A stretch of 6,938 bases of DNA, from assembly GCA_030641665.1 (NCBI GenBank), contig DAOWHA010000016.1, positions 1-6,938 on the forward strand. Direction: 5' to 3'. This DNA is from JAGLTA01 sp023142625 (GTDB lineage: Bacteria; Patescibacteriota; Patescibacteriia; JAACEG01). The notes below the pieces were generated by a model. It worked only from the letters and a program-made list of their open reading frames with translations, did not search any database and was not told where the DNA came from. The number at the start of each line of letters is the position of its first letter. Position 1 is the stretch's first letter. The position numbers were made by a program, and so were the translations under genes. Positions 1 through 5,323 of this stretch are shown here, piece by piece.

Positions 1-687
1 AAAAGAAAAAACAAAACCTACTGATAAAATATAAAATTCTTGAGTCAGCAACTCGCTCCTTGCTAATTCAGGAATTTTAACTAATGACGCTCCTAAAATT
101 ATCGGGATTGACAGCAAAAAAGAAAAGTGAACGGCAACTTCTCTTTTTAAGCCGCAAAACAAGCCGGCGGTTATAGTAATTCCAGAACGGGAAGTTCCTG
201 GAATTAAAGATATTGCCTGCGCAAAACCGATCAATAAAGATTTATTCCAATTTAATTTATTGATATCGTGATGTTTCACGGCAAACCTTTCAACTGCTAA
301 AAGCAAGATTCCGCCGATAATCAGCATTGCTATTATTGTATTTATGGAACGAAAGCGCGCATCAATTAAATCCTCTAAAAAATATCCTGCAAAGGCGGCC
401 GGAATTGTAGTTAAAATTATAAAAAAAGCCAATTTTGCGTATTGGTCAAATTTCCCCTTGCAAATATTAAAAAGGGATTTAACCAGCAGCAGAATATCTT
501 TTCTGAAAAAAAGAATTACCGCAAGTAATGACGCTAAATGCAAAGCAACATCAAATCCTAATTCATTCTTTCTATAAGGCAAATCTATTATTTTATGCAG
601 TATTGCTAAATGCCCAGAACTTGAAATTGGTAAAAACTCCGTTATGCCTTGTACGATGCCAAAAATAGCAGCGTTAATATATTGCAT
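1..687 (-). CDS. uppP: Undecaprenyl-diphosphatase, C-terminus beyond window
   Basis: UppP (BacA) is an integral membrane enzyme that dephosphorylates undecaprenyl diphosphate so the lipid carrier can be reused for peptidoglycan and other envelope polymers. I translated 229 residues from the ATG at 685-687 to the window edge; the family is usually about 260-280 residues, so roughly 40 are missing. The first signature GITEFLPISSSGHL is at residues 14-27 and contains the Q13-x3-E17 motif and H26. The second signature PGTSRSG is at residues 163-169, with R167 matching the essential arginine of the family. Hydrophobic stretches alternate with short polar loops, as expected of a multi-pass protein. 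The start lies 4 bases after the stop of the upstream 119-residue gene, so the two are probably co-transcribed. No Shine-Dalgarno is visible. Identification is firm; the 3' end is simply outside the window. Confidence 0.95.
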   Translation of the reverse strand, partial: MQYINAAIFGIVQGITEFLPISSSGHLAILHKIIDLPYRKNELGFDVALHLASLLAVILFFRKDILLLVKSLFNICKGKFDQYAKLAFFIILTTIPAAFAGYFLEDLIDARFRSINTIIAMLIIGGILLLAVERFAVKHHDINKLNWNKSLLIGFAQAISLIPGTSRSGITITAGLFCGLKREVAVHFSFLLSIPIILGASLVKIPELARSELLTQEFYILSVGFVFSF

Positions 688-691
688 AAAT

Positions 692-1051
692 TTATTCTGT
701 AGATTTATCAAATATTGACCCGTCTATTTCGTCCCAATTTTCAGATTCTTCGCTCCATTTAAACGCTCTGAATTTAGTTGAAGTTTCCGAATCGGAAAAA
801 ATGTATTTCACTTCAACTCCGCTTCCGATGCGGCGCGAAAAGTTTGTCTTTTTATCAAGAACGATCGGACGAATTACTAATTCTAATTTCATTTTTCCTA
901 AAGGACATTTAAATTCAACAGTGTCCTTAATTTCAAAAACGGTGTCTCCGCCAACATCCTGTCCGATCTCTTCTTTTTCCGTTTTTTTATCATCAATACT
1001 GAATTTATCGTCTATCATTCCGATTATATTTTGCCACTTTTCTTTTGTCAT
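692..1051 (-). CDS. Small hypothetical protein, 119 aa
   Basis: I cannot assign a function. The protein is soluble, charged and acidic overall, with no signal peptide or membrane segment. The first 40 residues are polar (MTKEKWQNIIGMIDDKF, then an acidic/lysine-rich stretch). The rest looks like a small beta-rich domain with the motifs CPLGKMKLELV (residues 49-59), PIVLDKKTNFSRRIGSG (62-78) and a final FRAFKWSEESENWDEIDGS (94-112). From memory, short proteins with the phrases GKMKLE, P-VLDKKT-YSRRIGS and FKAYKW recur in Candidate Phyla Radiation genomes; that is recollection, not a search. It sits between the ATPase gene (46 bases upstream) and uppP (4 bases downstream), which suggests co-transcription with uppP but not a shared role. 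There is no Shine-Dalgarno before the ATG. Confidence 0.85.
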   Translation of the reverse strand: MTKEKWQNIIGMIDDKFSIDDKKTEKEEIGQDVGGDTVFEIKDTVEFKCPLGKMKLELVIRPIVLDKKTNFSRRIGSGVEVKYIFSDSETSTKFRAFKWSEESENWDEIDGSIFDKSTE

Positions 1052-1097
1052 AAAATTTGTTTTAAATTTAATTTAAAAATAACCTAAATTAAAATAT

Positions 1098-2303
1098 TTA
1101 TATTTTTTTCCAATCTATAAACTCAATCTCTTTTTTATTGACAATTATATTTTTAGTCAAATTAAGATTTACAATTTTTACTTTATTCGGAAGCAATAAT
1201 TTAATCGCCTGCCTTATGGATTGTTCTATTTTTGGCGCGATAAATTTTTTATACTTCGCTTCAATAATATTTAAACCATTTTCCTGATAAGTAAAATCAA
1301 CCTCACTCCCTTTAATGGTCCGCCAAAAATTTATTTCTTGGTACTTTTCCTTTAAAATCAGGTACACAAAATTTTCAAACAGTCTGCCGCAATCTTCCCT
1401 TAAATTAATTTCTATAAAATTATTTAAAATCGCATTTCTAATTCCAAAATCAAAACAATAAACTTTTTGCATTTTTTTGATCTGTGTTAGCGGGTTGGAA
1501 AAATAAGGAGAAATAAAATCAAAAATAAAACTGTATTTTAATAAATCCAAATATCTATTTAATGTTCTGCTGTTGATATTAATGTCGTTCGCCAACTTAT
1601 TTTTATTTACTAAATTGCCGATAAGATGCGATAAGGCAATATTTATTTGATTAAATTTTGAAACATTAATATCACTAATCAGCGCCCTGATATCTTTGTT
1701 AATATAAGTTCCAAGATATTCTTTTAACAACACTTCTTTTTTCTCTCTATTTTTTTCCAAATAAACCTCGGGCAGTCCGCCAAATAATAAATATTCTTTA
1801 AATATTGCGTCTATTTTTTGCTGTTCAAACGGATTTTTTGTCTGTTTGCCTAATTTTTCATAATCTAAAATTTCATCAATTGACAAAGGATTAATGAAAA
1901 AACTAATTTTTCTGCCAGCAAGAGAATCTTGTAATTTGGCTTTAATTTCTAAATTTGCCGAACCAGTAACAATTATTTTTAGATTATCATAAGCATCATA
2001 AATATATTTCAAAAAATGAGACGGCTGTTCAAGAATTTGAATTTCGTCAATTAAAATATACCATGATAAATTTCTATCAGAAATAAAATCAAAAATATTA
2101 TCAGGATTGTTATTTAAACGATCGGCGACTTGAAACGATTCAATGTTTAAATAAACGCAATTTTTATCCTTTTTGTTTAATTGTTTTTCAATTTCTCTTA
2201 AAATCGTTGTCTTTCCAACTTGCCTCGCGCCATTTAAAATCAATATTTTTTTAGAATCAAGCCATTGATTTATTTTTACTAAAACTTTTCGTTTTATTAA
2301 CAT
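1098..2303 (-). CDS. AAA-family ATPase with DUF4143 C-terminal domain
   Basis: A 401-residue two-part protein of the AAA_14/DUF4143 type. Residues 1-145 are the P-loop ATPase: Walker A GARQVGKTT (25-33), Walker B WYILIDEIQ (81-89, D86/E87), and a sensor-like VTGSANLEI (112-120) followed by LAGRKISFF. Then comes the typical FGGLPEVYLE (174-183) and a DUF4143 region with a winged-helix-like segment (LANDININSRTLNRYLDLLK, 237-256). The C-terminus carries E310, E334-V-D336 and E348-A-K350, the spacing of a PD-(D/E)XK nuclease-like core. Family members are common in anaerobes, archaea and Candidate Phyla Radiation genomes, often as mobile or multi-copy genes; their physiological role is unsettled. 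The gene is full length, starts at ATG 2301-2303, and has its own promoter signals just upstream. No toxin, antitoxin or transposase neighbour is visible. Confidence 0.92.
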   Translation of the reverse strand: MLIKRKVLVKINQWLDSKKILILNGARQVGKTTILREIEKQLNKKDKNCVYLNIESFQVADRLNNNPDNIFDFISDRNLSWYILIDEIQILEQPSHFLKYIYDAYDNLKIIVTGSANLEIKAKLQDSLAGRKISFFINPLSIDEILDYEKLGKQTKNPFEQQKIDAIFKEYLLFGGLPEVYLEKNREKKEVLLKEYLGTYINKDIRALISDINVSKFNQINIALSHLIGNLVNKNKLANDININSRTLNRYLDLLKYSFIFDFISPYFSNPLTQIKKMQKVYCFDFGIRNAILNNFIEINLREDCGRLFENFVYLILKEKYQEINFWRTIKGSEVDFTYQENGLNIIEAKYKKFIAPKIEQSIRQAIKLLLPNKVKIVNLNLTKNIIVNKKEIEFIDWKKI

Positions 2304-2326
2304 ATTATTGGTATATTACTACATAA

Positions 2327-2366
2327 ATTATACCATTATTTTAGCACGTCAATACATAAATGTCAA
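2327..2366 (-). promoter_or_regulatory. Tandem sigma-70-like promoter signals for the ATPase gene
   Basis: Reading the minus strand, TTGACA (2361-2366) is followed after exactly 17 bases by TAAAAT (2338-2343). A second TATAAT (2327-2332) lies just downstream, preceded by TGG to give an extended -10 (TGGTATAAT), with TTGACG (2347-2352) 14 bases upstream of it. The second -10 is 23 bases from the ATPase ATG at 2303, so its 5' leader would be short. A third TTGACG occurs at 2391-2396. No operator was recognised. Whether both start sites are used cannot be told from sequence. Confidence 0.6.
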
Positions 2367-2556
2367 TAAATACAGCAAATATCTAATTTCCGTCAAGCAC
2401 CTGACGCAAATTATACAAATTCAGTCATTTATTCTATAAATTTGAAGGTGGAAAGGATTTGATTAAAAATTTCTTCACTGAAAACATTTGAAAATCGTTT
2501 TGGGTGTTTTTGCTGGCATAAAATTTTATTTTAAAAATTAAAATTATCTTAAATTT
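2367..2556. other. AT-rich intergenic region between gatA and the ATPase gene
   Basis: I find no gene in this 190-base stretch. No GC-rich terminator follows gatA on the minus strand; there is only AT-rich self-complementarity around 2521-2550. A small 5-bp hairpin, CGTCA/TGACG with loop AGCACC, lies at 2391-2406 and has no T-run on either side, so it is not a standard terminator. On the minus strand, short open frames of 14 to about 25 codons (for example MPAKTPKTIFKCFQ from an ATG near 2519) stop quickly. They may be chance or the remains of a decayed gene. Confidence 0.4.
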
Positions 2557-3996
2557 TTAACTGCTTAAATGATGCCCTATTTTTAAAATCGTTTTTTCGT
2601 CAAAATGCTTTCCGATAATTTGGACGCCGATCGGCAGATTATCAGCGCTTCCGAACGGAACGGACAGCGCTGGAACTCCTGCCAAATTTGCTGGAATGGT
2701 AAAAATATCTTCCAGATACATATCCAAAGGGTTGCCTGTCTTTTCGCCTATTTTAAAAGCAACACTAGGCGTCACTGGAGCCAAAATCGCATCCACTGAT
2801 TTGAACGCGCTGTTAAAATCTTTTTTAATTAAGGCTCTCGCCTGGGTAGCTTTTTTATAATAAGCATCATAATACCCAGACGACAAAGCGTAAGTTCCAA
2901 TCATTATCCTTCTTTTAACCTCGTCGCCAAAACCTTTTGATTTTGTCTTTGTGTAAATTTCAATTAAATTTTTCGCTTTTTCGCTTTTATCATTAGCCGC
3001 GGAATATCCATATCTAATACCGTCATAGCGCGCCATATTTGAACTGATTTCAGAAGGCGCGATAATATAATAGACAGCCACCGCGTATTCAGTGCGCGGA
3101 AGGCTGATTTCAATAATTTCGCATTTCAGATCTTTTAATTTTTTTATAGCTTTGTCTGCCGCTTTTTTTATTTCTGGATTTAATCCGCTGATAAAATACT
3201 CGCGCGGAACACCGATTTTCAACCCCGCGACACCACCTGATAATTCCCCTGAATAATTATCGACTTTAATCTGCGGAGTTGTTGAATCGCGCTTGTCATA
3301 GCCAGCCACGCTCTCTAAAACAATAGCTATATCCTCAACCGTCTTTGCTATAATTCCGATTGTGTCTAAAGACGATGCCATGCTCATCACGCCATATCGC
3401 GAAACTCTGCCATAAGTCGGCTTCAGTCCCGCTACTCCGCAAAAAGCAGCTGGCTGCCTGATGGATCCGCCAGTATCCGTAGCCAAAGAAAACGCCGCCA
3501 TATCCGCAGATATTGACGCTGCCGACCCGCCAGAAGATCCGCCCGCCACTCTTTCTAAATCACGCGGATTTTTAACAGGACCGAAAGCCGAGGTTTCAGT
3601 TGACGAACCCATAGTAAATTCATCCGTGTTGACTTTGCCAAGAATAACAGCGCCGCTATTTTTTATTCTCTTTACAGCCGTAGCGTTATACGGCGCTATA
3701 TAATTTTTTAAAATATTAGAGCCGGCAGTCGCCTTGACGCCCTTGACGCAAAAACAGTCTTTTACGCTTACTGGAACGCCAGATAATAATCCGATTTTAT
3801 CACGCTTTTTAATTTTTACATCAATTTTTTCCGCCTGCTTTATCGCTAAATCAAAAGTCGTTGTGATAAAAGCGTTAATTTTGCTGTCTTTTTTCTTAAT
3901 CGCCGCAATATAACTTTCTGCTAATTCTTTGCAAGAAAAATCCCTATTTTTCAATCCGCTATGAATCTGTTTTATTGTTAATTTGTTTAAATCCAT
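2557..3996 (-). CDS. gatA: Glu-tRNA(Gln)/Asp-tRNA(Asn) amidotransferase subunit A
   Basis: GatA is the amidase-family glutaminase of the GatCAB complex. It releases ammonia from glutamine, which GatB uses to convert mischarged Glu-tRNA(Gln) and Asp-tRNA(Asn) to the correct aminoacyl-tRNAs. I chose the ATG at 3994-3996 (MDLNKLTIKQ), giving 479 residues and a 16-base gap after gatC. The frame stays open upstream to a TTG at 4018-4020, which would add 8 residues and overlap gatC by 8 bases. With the ATG start the amidase Ser-cisSer-Lys triad falls at K79 (VSVKD), S154 (GGSSGGSAAS) and S178 (DTGGSIRQPAAF), the same numbers as in the Staphylococcus aureus enzyme. The sequence is intact to the stop. 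It is co-directional with gatC; gatB is absent from this window. No Shine-Dalgarno is seen. Confidence 0.96.
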   Translation of the reverse strand: MDLNKLTIKQIHSGLKNRDFSCKELAESYIAAIKKKDSKINAFITTTFDLAIKQAEKIDVKIKKRDKIGLLSGVPVSVKDCFCVKGVKATAGSNILKNYIAPYNATAVKRIKNSGAVILGKVNTDEFTMGSSTETSAFGPVKNPRDLERVAGGSSGGSAASISADMAAFSLATDTGGSIRQPAAFCGVAGLKPTYGRVSRYGVMSMASSLDTIGIIAKTVEDIAIVLESVAGYDKRDSTTPQIKVDNYSGELSGGVAGLKIGVPREYFISGLNPEIKKAADKAIKKLKDLKCEIIEISLPRTEYAVAVYYIIAPSEISSNMARYDGIRYGYSAANDKSEKAKNLIEIYTKTKSKGFGDEVKRRIMIGTYALSSGYYDAYYKKATQARALIKKDFNSAFKSVDAILAPVTPSVAFKIGEKTGNPLDMYLEDIFTIPANLAGVPALSVPFGSADNLPIGVQIIGKHFDEKTILKIGHHLSS

Positions 3997-4012
3997 ATTT
4001 TTATTTAAAAAA

Positions 4013-4297
4013 TTATTCAAAAACGCTTTTTACTTTAAATAAATCGCTTTCTCTTTCTGGAGCGCTTTTTAAAATATCTTTTTGTATTCCAAAATCAACG
4101 GCATTGTCGTCTCGCGTTACATTTTCCAAGCCGGTAATCTGCGAAATCGGCTCTATGCCTTTAGTGTCAAGTTTTTTTATTTTTTCAACATATTCCAAAA
4201 TAGAAGAAATCTGCCGCGAAAATTTTTCTTCCTCTTCCGCGGTTAATTCCAATCTGGCTAATTTAGCGATATGTTTTATCTCTTTTGTCGTGAGCAT
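4013..4297 (-). CDS. gatC: Glu-tRNA(Gln)/Asp-tRNA(Asn) amidotransferase subunit C
   Basis: GatC is the small subunit that wraps around GatA and GatB and stabilises the amidotransferase. At 94 residues it has normal family length. The N-terminal helical part MLTTKEIKHIAKLARLEL (1-18), then EEEEKFSRQISSILEYVEKI (21-40), and the extended segment with TRDD (61-64) and the SAPERESDLFKV region (78-89) are characteristic. It starts at ATG 4295-4297, only 24 bases after the 3' end of the outer tRNA at 4322. No promoter or terminator is visible between them, so it is probably read from the tRNA promoter at 4554-4582. gatA follows 16 bases after its stop. There is no Shine-Dalgarno; the leader is almost pure A/T. 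Confidence 0.95.
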   Translation of the reverse strand: MLTTKEIKHIAKLARLELTAEEEEKFSRQISSILEYVEKIKKLDTKGIEPISQITGLENVTRDDNAVDFGIQKDILKSAPERESDLFKVKSVFE

Positions 4298-4338
4298 ATT
4301 TTTAAATTAAATAAATTTAAGTGGACCATAAGGGACTT

Positions 4339-4378
4339 GCCACGGCATCCGCCGTGGCACCCTGTCGGATGACAGGGT
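4339..4378. repeat. Twin hairpins inserted in the outer tRNA's T-loop
   Basis: Two perfect palindromes lie back to back with no spacer. On the plus strand, 4339-4358 is an 8-bp stem GCCACGGC/GCCGTGGC with loop ATCC, and 4359-4378 is an 8-bp stem ACCCTGTC/GACAGGGT with loop GGAT. The two four-base loops are exact reverse complements, and with the closing pairs the complementarity extends to six bases (CATCCG and CGGATG), so a kissing interaction is possible. The GC-rich stems contrast with the AT-rich surroundings. Their position splits T54-T55 from the rest of the T-loop of the interrupted tRNA. They look like small interspersed palindromic elements, though no mobility gene is present. Confidence 0.8.
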
Positions 4379-4417
4379 AAACCCTTGACCTCTCCAATAT
4401 CCATCGGAGCGCTCTAA

Positions 4418-4528
4418 CTTCGCCCCGCACCTTTTGTGGAGATGATGGGACTTGAACCCACAACCTCTTCCATGCCATGGAAACGCGCTACCAGTTGCGC
4501 CACATCCCCTAAAAAGGTGCGAGGCAAG
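4418..4528 (-). repeat. Inverted repeat bracketing the nested tRNA-Ala
   Basis: On the minus strand GCCTCGCACCTTTT (4512-4525) and AAAAGGTGCGGGGC (4422-4435) form a continuous 14-bp helix in RNA, with one U-G wobble. It is extended by CTT/AAG (4526-4528 with 4418-4420) after a single bulged G at 4421. The arms sit only 2 bases before and 1 base after the tRNA-Ala, so the helix nearly stacks on that tRNA's acceptor stem. In the precursor this would hold the inner tRNA on a long stalk projecting from the outer D-loop. It could also keep the two outer halves together after the inner tRNA is excised. That role is inference. Confidence 0.75.
4437..4509 (-). tRNA. tRNA-Ala(GGC), nested in another tRNA
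   Basis: A canonical 73-base tRNA. The acceptor GGGGATG pairs with CATCTCC and includes a G3-U70 wobble, the main alanine identity element. D-stem GCGC/GCGC encloses the loop AACTGGTA. Anticodon stem TTTCC/GGAAG encloses the seven-base loop ATGGCAT, giving anticodon GGC with U33 and A37. The variable region is AGGTT, and T-stem GTGGG/CCCAT encloses the loop TTCAAGT. The discriminator is A, and CCA is not encoded (the next bases are CAAA). It should decode GCC and GCU. It lies wholly inside the D-loop of the interrupted tRNA at 4322-4544 and has no promoter of its own, so it is presumably transcribed and released from that longer precursor. This assignment is firm and should be functional. Confidence 0.95.
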
Positions 4529-4553
4529 CCTGAGCTAATAGCCCTTTAATTTT

Positions 4554-4582
4554 AGTTTAAAGGTTTTTGCCTTTGCTGTCAA
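4554..4582 (-). promoter_or_regulatory. Promoter of the tRNA-gatCA unit
   Basis: On the minus strand TTGACA (4577-4582) and TAAACT (4554-4559) are separated by exactly 17 bases. The -10 ends 9 bases before position 1 of the outer tRNA (4544), so transcription would start about 2-3 bases upstream of its mature 5' end. This fit to the outer tRNA, rather than the inner tRNA-Ala or gatC, is the best evidence that the outer tRNA is or was an expressed gene. It lies immediately after the rplT terminator. Confidence 0.7.
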
Positions 4583-4594
4583 TTTAAAAAAAAC

Positions 4595-4621
4595 AAAAAA
4601 ACGGGAATTGTTCCCGTTTTT
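4595..4621 (-). terminator. Intrinsic terminator of the infC-rpmI-rplT unit
   Basis: The stem ACGGGAA (4601-4607) / TTCCCGT (4611-4617) with loop TTG is extended by flanking A/T pairs to about 11 bp. On the minus strand it is followed by a run of T broken by a single G (4583-4600). It begins 28 bases after the rplT stop. T-rich sequence also follows on the plus strand, so it could work in both directions, but no plus-strand gene is seen to need it. Confidence 0.88.
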
Positions 4622-4648
4622 ATTTTTATCTAAAATTTTCAAATTTCG

Positions 4649-4996
4649 CTATTCTTTTACCTGCTCAACAATCTTGTTAAAAATTGGTCTGTTATTCTGC
4701 GCTAAGCCAGCTAAAATTTTTCTGTCTAATTCAATCTTATTCTTTTTCAGTAAATTTATAAATTTAGAATAGCTTAATCCTTGCTCGCGGACCGCTCCGT
4801 TGATTTTTATCTGCCACAAGCCGCGAAAATTAGCTTTCTTTTTTTTGCGGTCAGCGTAAGCATGAGCGCCTGCTTTTGTCGCGGCAGTCTTGGCTAATTT
4901 AATAAGATTTTTTCTGCCCCACTTAAAGCCTTTAACTTTAGCTAAAAGTTTTCTTCTTTTTTTAACATGGGTTGTTCCTCTTTTTACTCTTGGCAT
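4649..4996 (-). CDS. rplT: 50S ribosomal protein L20
   Basis: L20 binds 23S rRNA early in assembly of the large subunit. At 115 residues it has normal length. The very basic N-terminal tail MPRVKRGTTHVKKRRKLLAK (1-20), the helix KGFKWGRKNLIKLAKTAATK (22-41) and the signature KKANFRGLWQIKINGAVR (53-70) are all present, followed by the globular rRNA-binding part GLSYSKFINLLKKNKIELDR. In most bacteria rplT follows rpmI directly. Here 327 bases of repeats separate them, so transcription must read through a palindromic element or start anew. L20 represses its own operon in E. coli and Bacillus; I did not recognise an L20-binding leader here. No Shine-Dalgarno precedes the ATG, and the stop is TAG. 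Confidence 0.97.
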   Translation of the reverse strand: MPRVKRGTTHVKKRRKLLAKVKGFKWGRKNLIKLAKTAATKAGAHAYADRKKKKANFRGLWQIKINGAVREQGLSYSKFINLLKKNKIELDRKILAGLAQNNRPIFNKIVEQVKE

Positions 4997-5054
4997 ATAT
5001 TTTAAATTAAAAAATAAAAATGAAAAATGAAAAACTATAAATACAACACTATCT

Positions 5055-5130
5055 CTTTAACAATTTTTTTGTAAAAATTTTTTAAAAAATTTGATGTTAT
5101 AAAAAAATTTATACAAAAAAATTGTCAAAG
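5055..5130. repeat. AT-rich inverted repeat (two copies of the ACAATTTTTTTGT motif)
   Basis: The left arm 5055-5083 reads CTTTAACAATTTTTTTGTA then A/T on the plus strand. The right arm 5101-5130 reads CTTTGACAATTTTTTTGTA then A/T on the minus strand. The arms match at 27 of 29 positions and flank a 17-base loop. The right arm is identical over 30 bases to 6681-6710, and the left arm closely matches 6222-6250. A TATAAA inside the right arm could serve as a -10 for rplT, but no good -35 sits at proper spacing, so promoter function is only a possibility. Confidence 0.8.
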
Positions 5131-5150
5131 TTCAAATGTTAAAATCATAC

Positions 5151-5292
5151 TGTCTTTGCGAGCGGAGTGCAACGGAGCGAAGCAATCTCATTACTGAGCG
5201 GACAAATCTATAATTATAGTTTTATTCTTTCAGTAATGAGATTGCTTTATCGCACCTCACTCGTTTCACTCGTTCAGCTCCTCGCAAAGACA
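5151..5292. repeat. Palindromic MITE-like element, copy 1 (142 bp)
   Basis: Perfect 12-bp terminal inverted repeats TGTCTTTGCGAG (5151-5162) and CTCGCAAAGACA (5281-5292) enclose a largely palindromic body. Inner arms with AGCAATCTCATTACTGA (5181-5197) and its complement (5230-5246) flank an AT-rich centre containing TATAATTATA. It codes for nothing convincing. It is collinear with the element at 6730-6886 when reverse-complemented. Repeats with ends like CTTTGCGAGGAGCGAAG and CGAAGCAATCTC are, from memory, widespread interspersed elements in several bacterial groups, including Candidate Phyla Radiation genomes. A TAC on each side could be a target duplication. It sits inside the rpmI-rplT gap. 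Confidence 0.85.
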
Positions 5293-5323
5293 TACAATTT
5301 AATGTTCCTCGCAAAAACAAATA

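Larger units (their letters stand above)
4322..4544 (-). tRNA. Interrupted tRNA-Ile(GAT)-like gene, with tRNA-Ala nested in its D-loop
   Basis: Removing the inserts leaves a tRNA read on the minus strand from 4544 to 4322. The acceptor GGGCTAT (4538-4544) pairs 7/7 with ATGGTCC (4323-4329), using G-U pairs. The D-stem GCTC (4532-4535) pairs with GAGC (4411-4414). The anticodon stem CTCCG (4405-4409) pairs with TGGAG (4392-4396). The variable loop is AGGTC (4387-4391). The T-stem AAGGG (4382-4386) pairs with CCCTT (4330-4334), and the discriminator A is at 4322. CCA is not encoded. The body resembles bacterial tRNA-Ile(GAT). Three oddities: the D-loop (4415-4531) holds a complete tRNA-Ala on a 14-bp helix; the T-loop contains two tandem hairpins (4339-4378); and the anticodon loop ATGGATAT (4397-4404) has 8 bases instead of 7. 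Intact stems and a promoter aimed at base 1 argue for expression. Disruption of both elbow loops and the extra loop base argue for a pseudogene. I am sure of the tRNA architecture, less of isoleucine identity, and not of function. Confidence 0.7.

Noticed and set aside
344..577. Plus-strand open frame of 77 codons
   Set aside because: It overlaps uppP entirely on the opposite strand, and uppP has clear family motifs.
801..1076. Plus-strand open frame of 91 codons
   Set aside because: It is antisense to the 119-residue minus-strand gene, which fits the operon direction and has a better composition.
2605..2799. Plus-strand open frame of 64 codons inside gatA
   Set aside because: It is antisense to strongly conserved GatA sequence; no family features or ribosome-binding site.
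3461..3703. Plus-strand open frame of 80 codons inside gatA
   Set aside because: It is the antisense shadow of the GatA catalytic region; the proline/alanine-rich composition comes from the Gly/Ser codons opposite.
3997..4020. TTG start giving an 8-residue longer GatA
   Set aside because: The internal ATG gives family-typical length and catalytic numbering and avoids overlap with gatC; there is no Shine-Dalgarno for either start, so the longer form is not fully excluded.
3975..4310. Plus-strand open frame of 111 codons over gatC
   Set aside because: GatC on the minus strand is unmistakable; this is its shadow.
4322..4544. Group I or archaeal-type intron in the tRNA
   Set aside because: Group I tRNA introns sit in the anticodon loop and are hundreds of bases with a conserved core. 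Here the inserts are in the D- and T-loops and are themselves a tRNA and short hairpins.
5101..5130. TTGACA within the AT-rich motif as the -35 of a promoter
   Set aside because: The nearest -10-like sequences lie about 9 or 21 bases away, outside the usual 16-18; the TATAAA alone remains a weak candidate.
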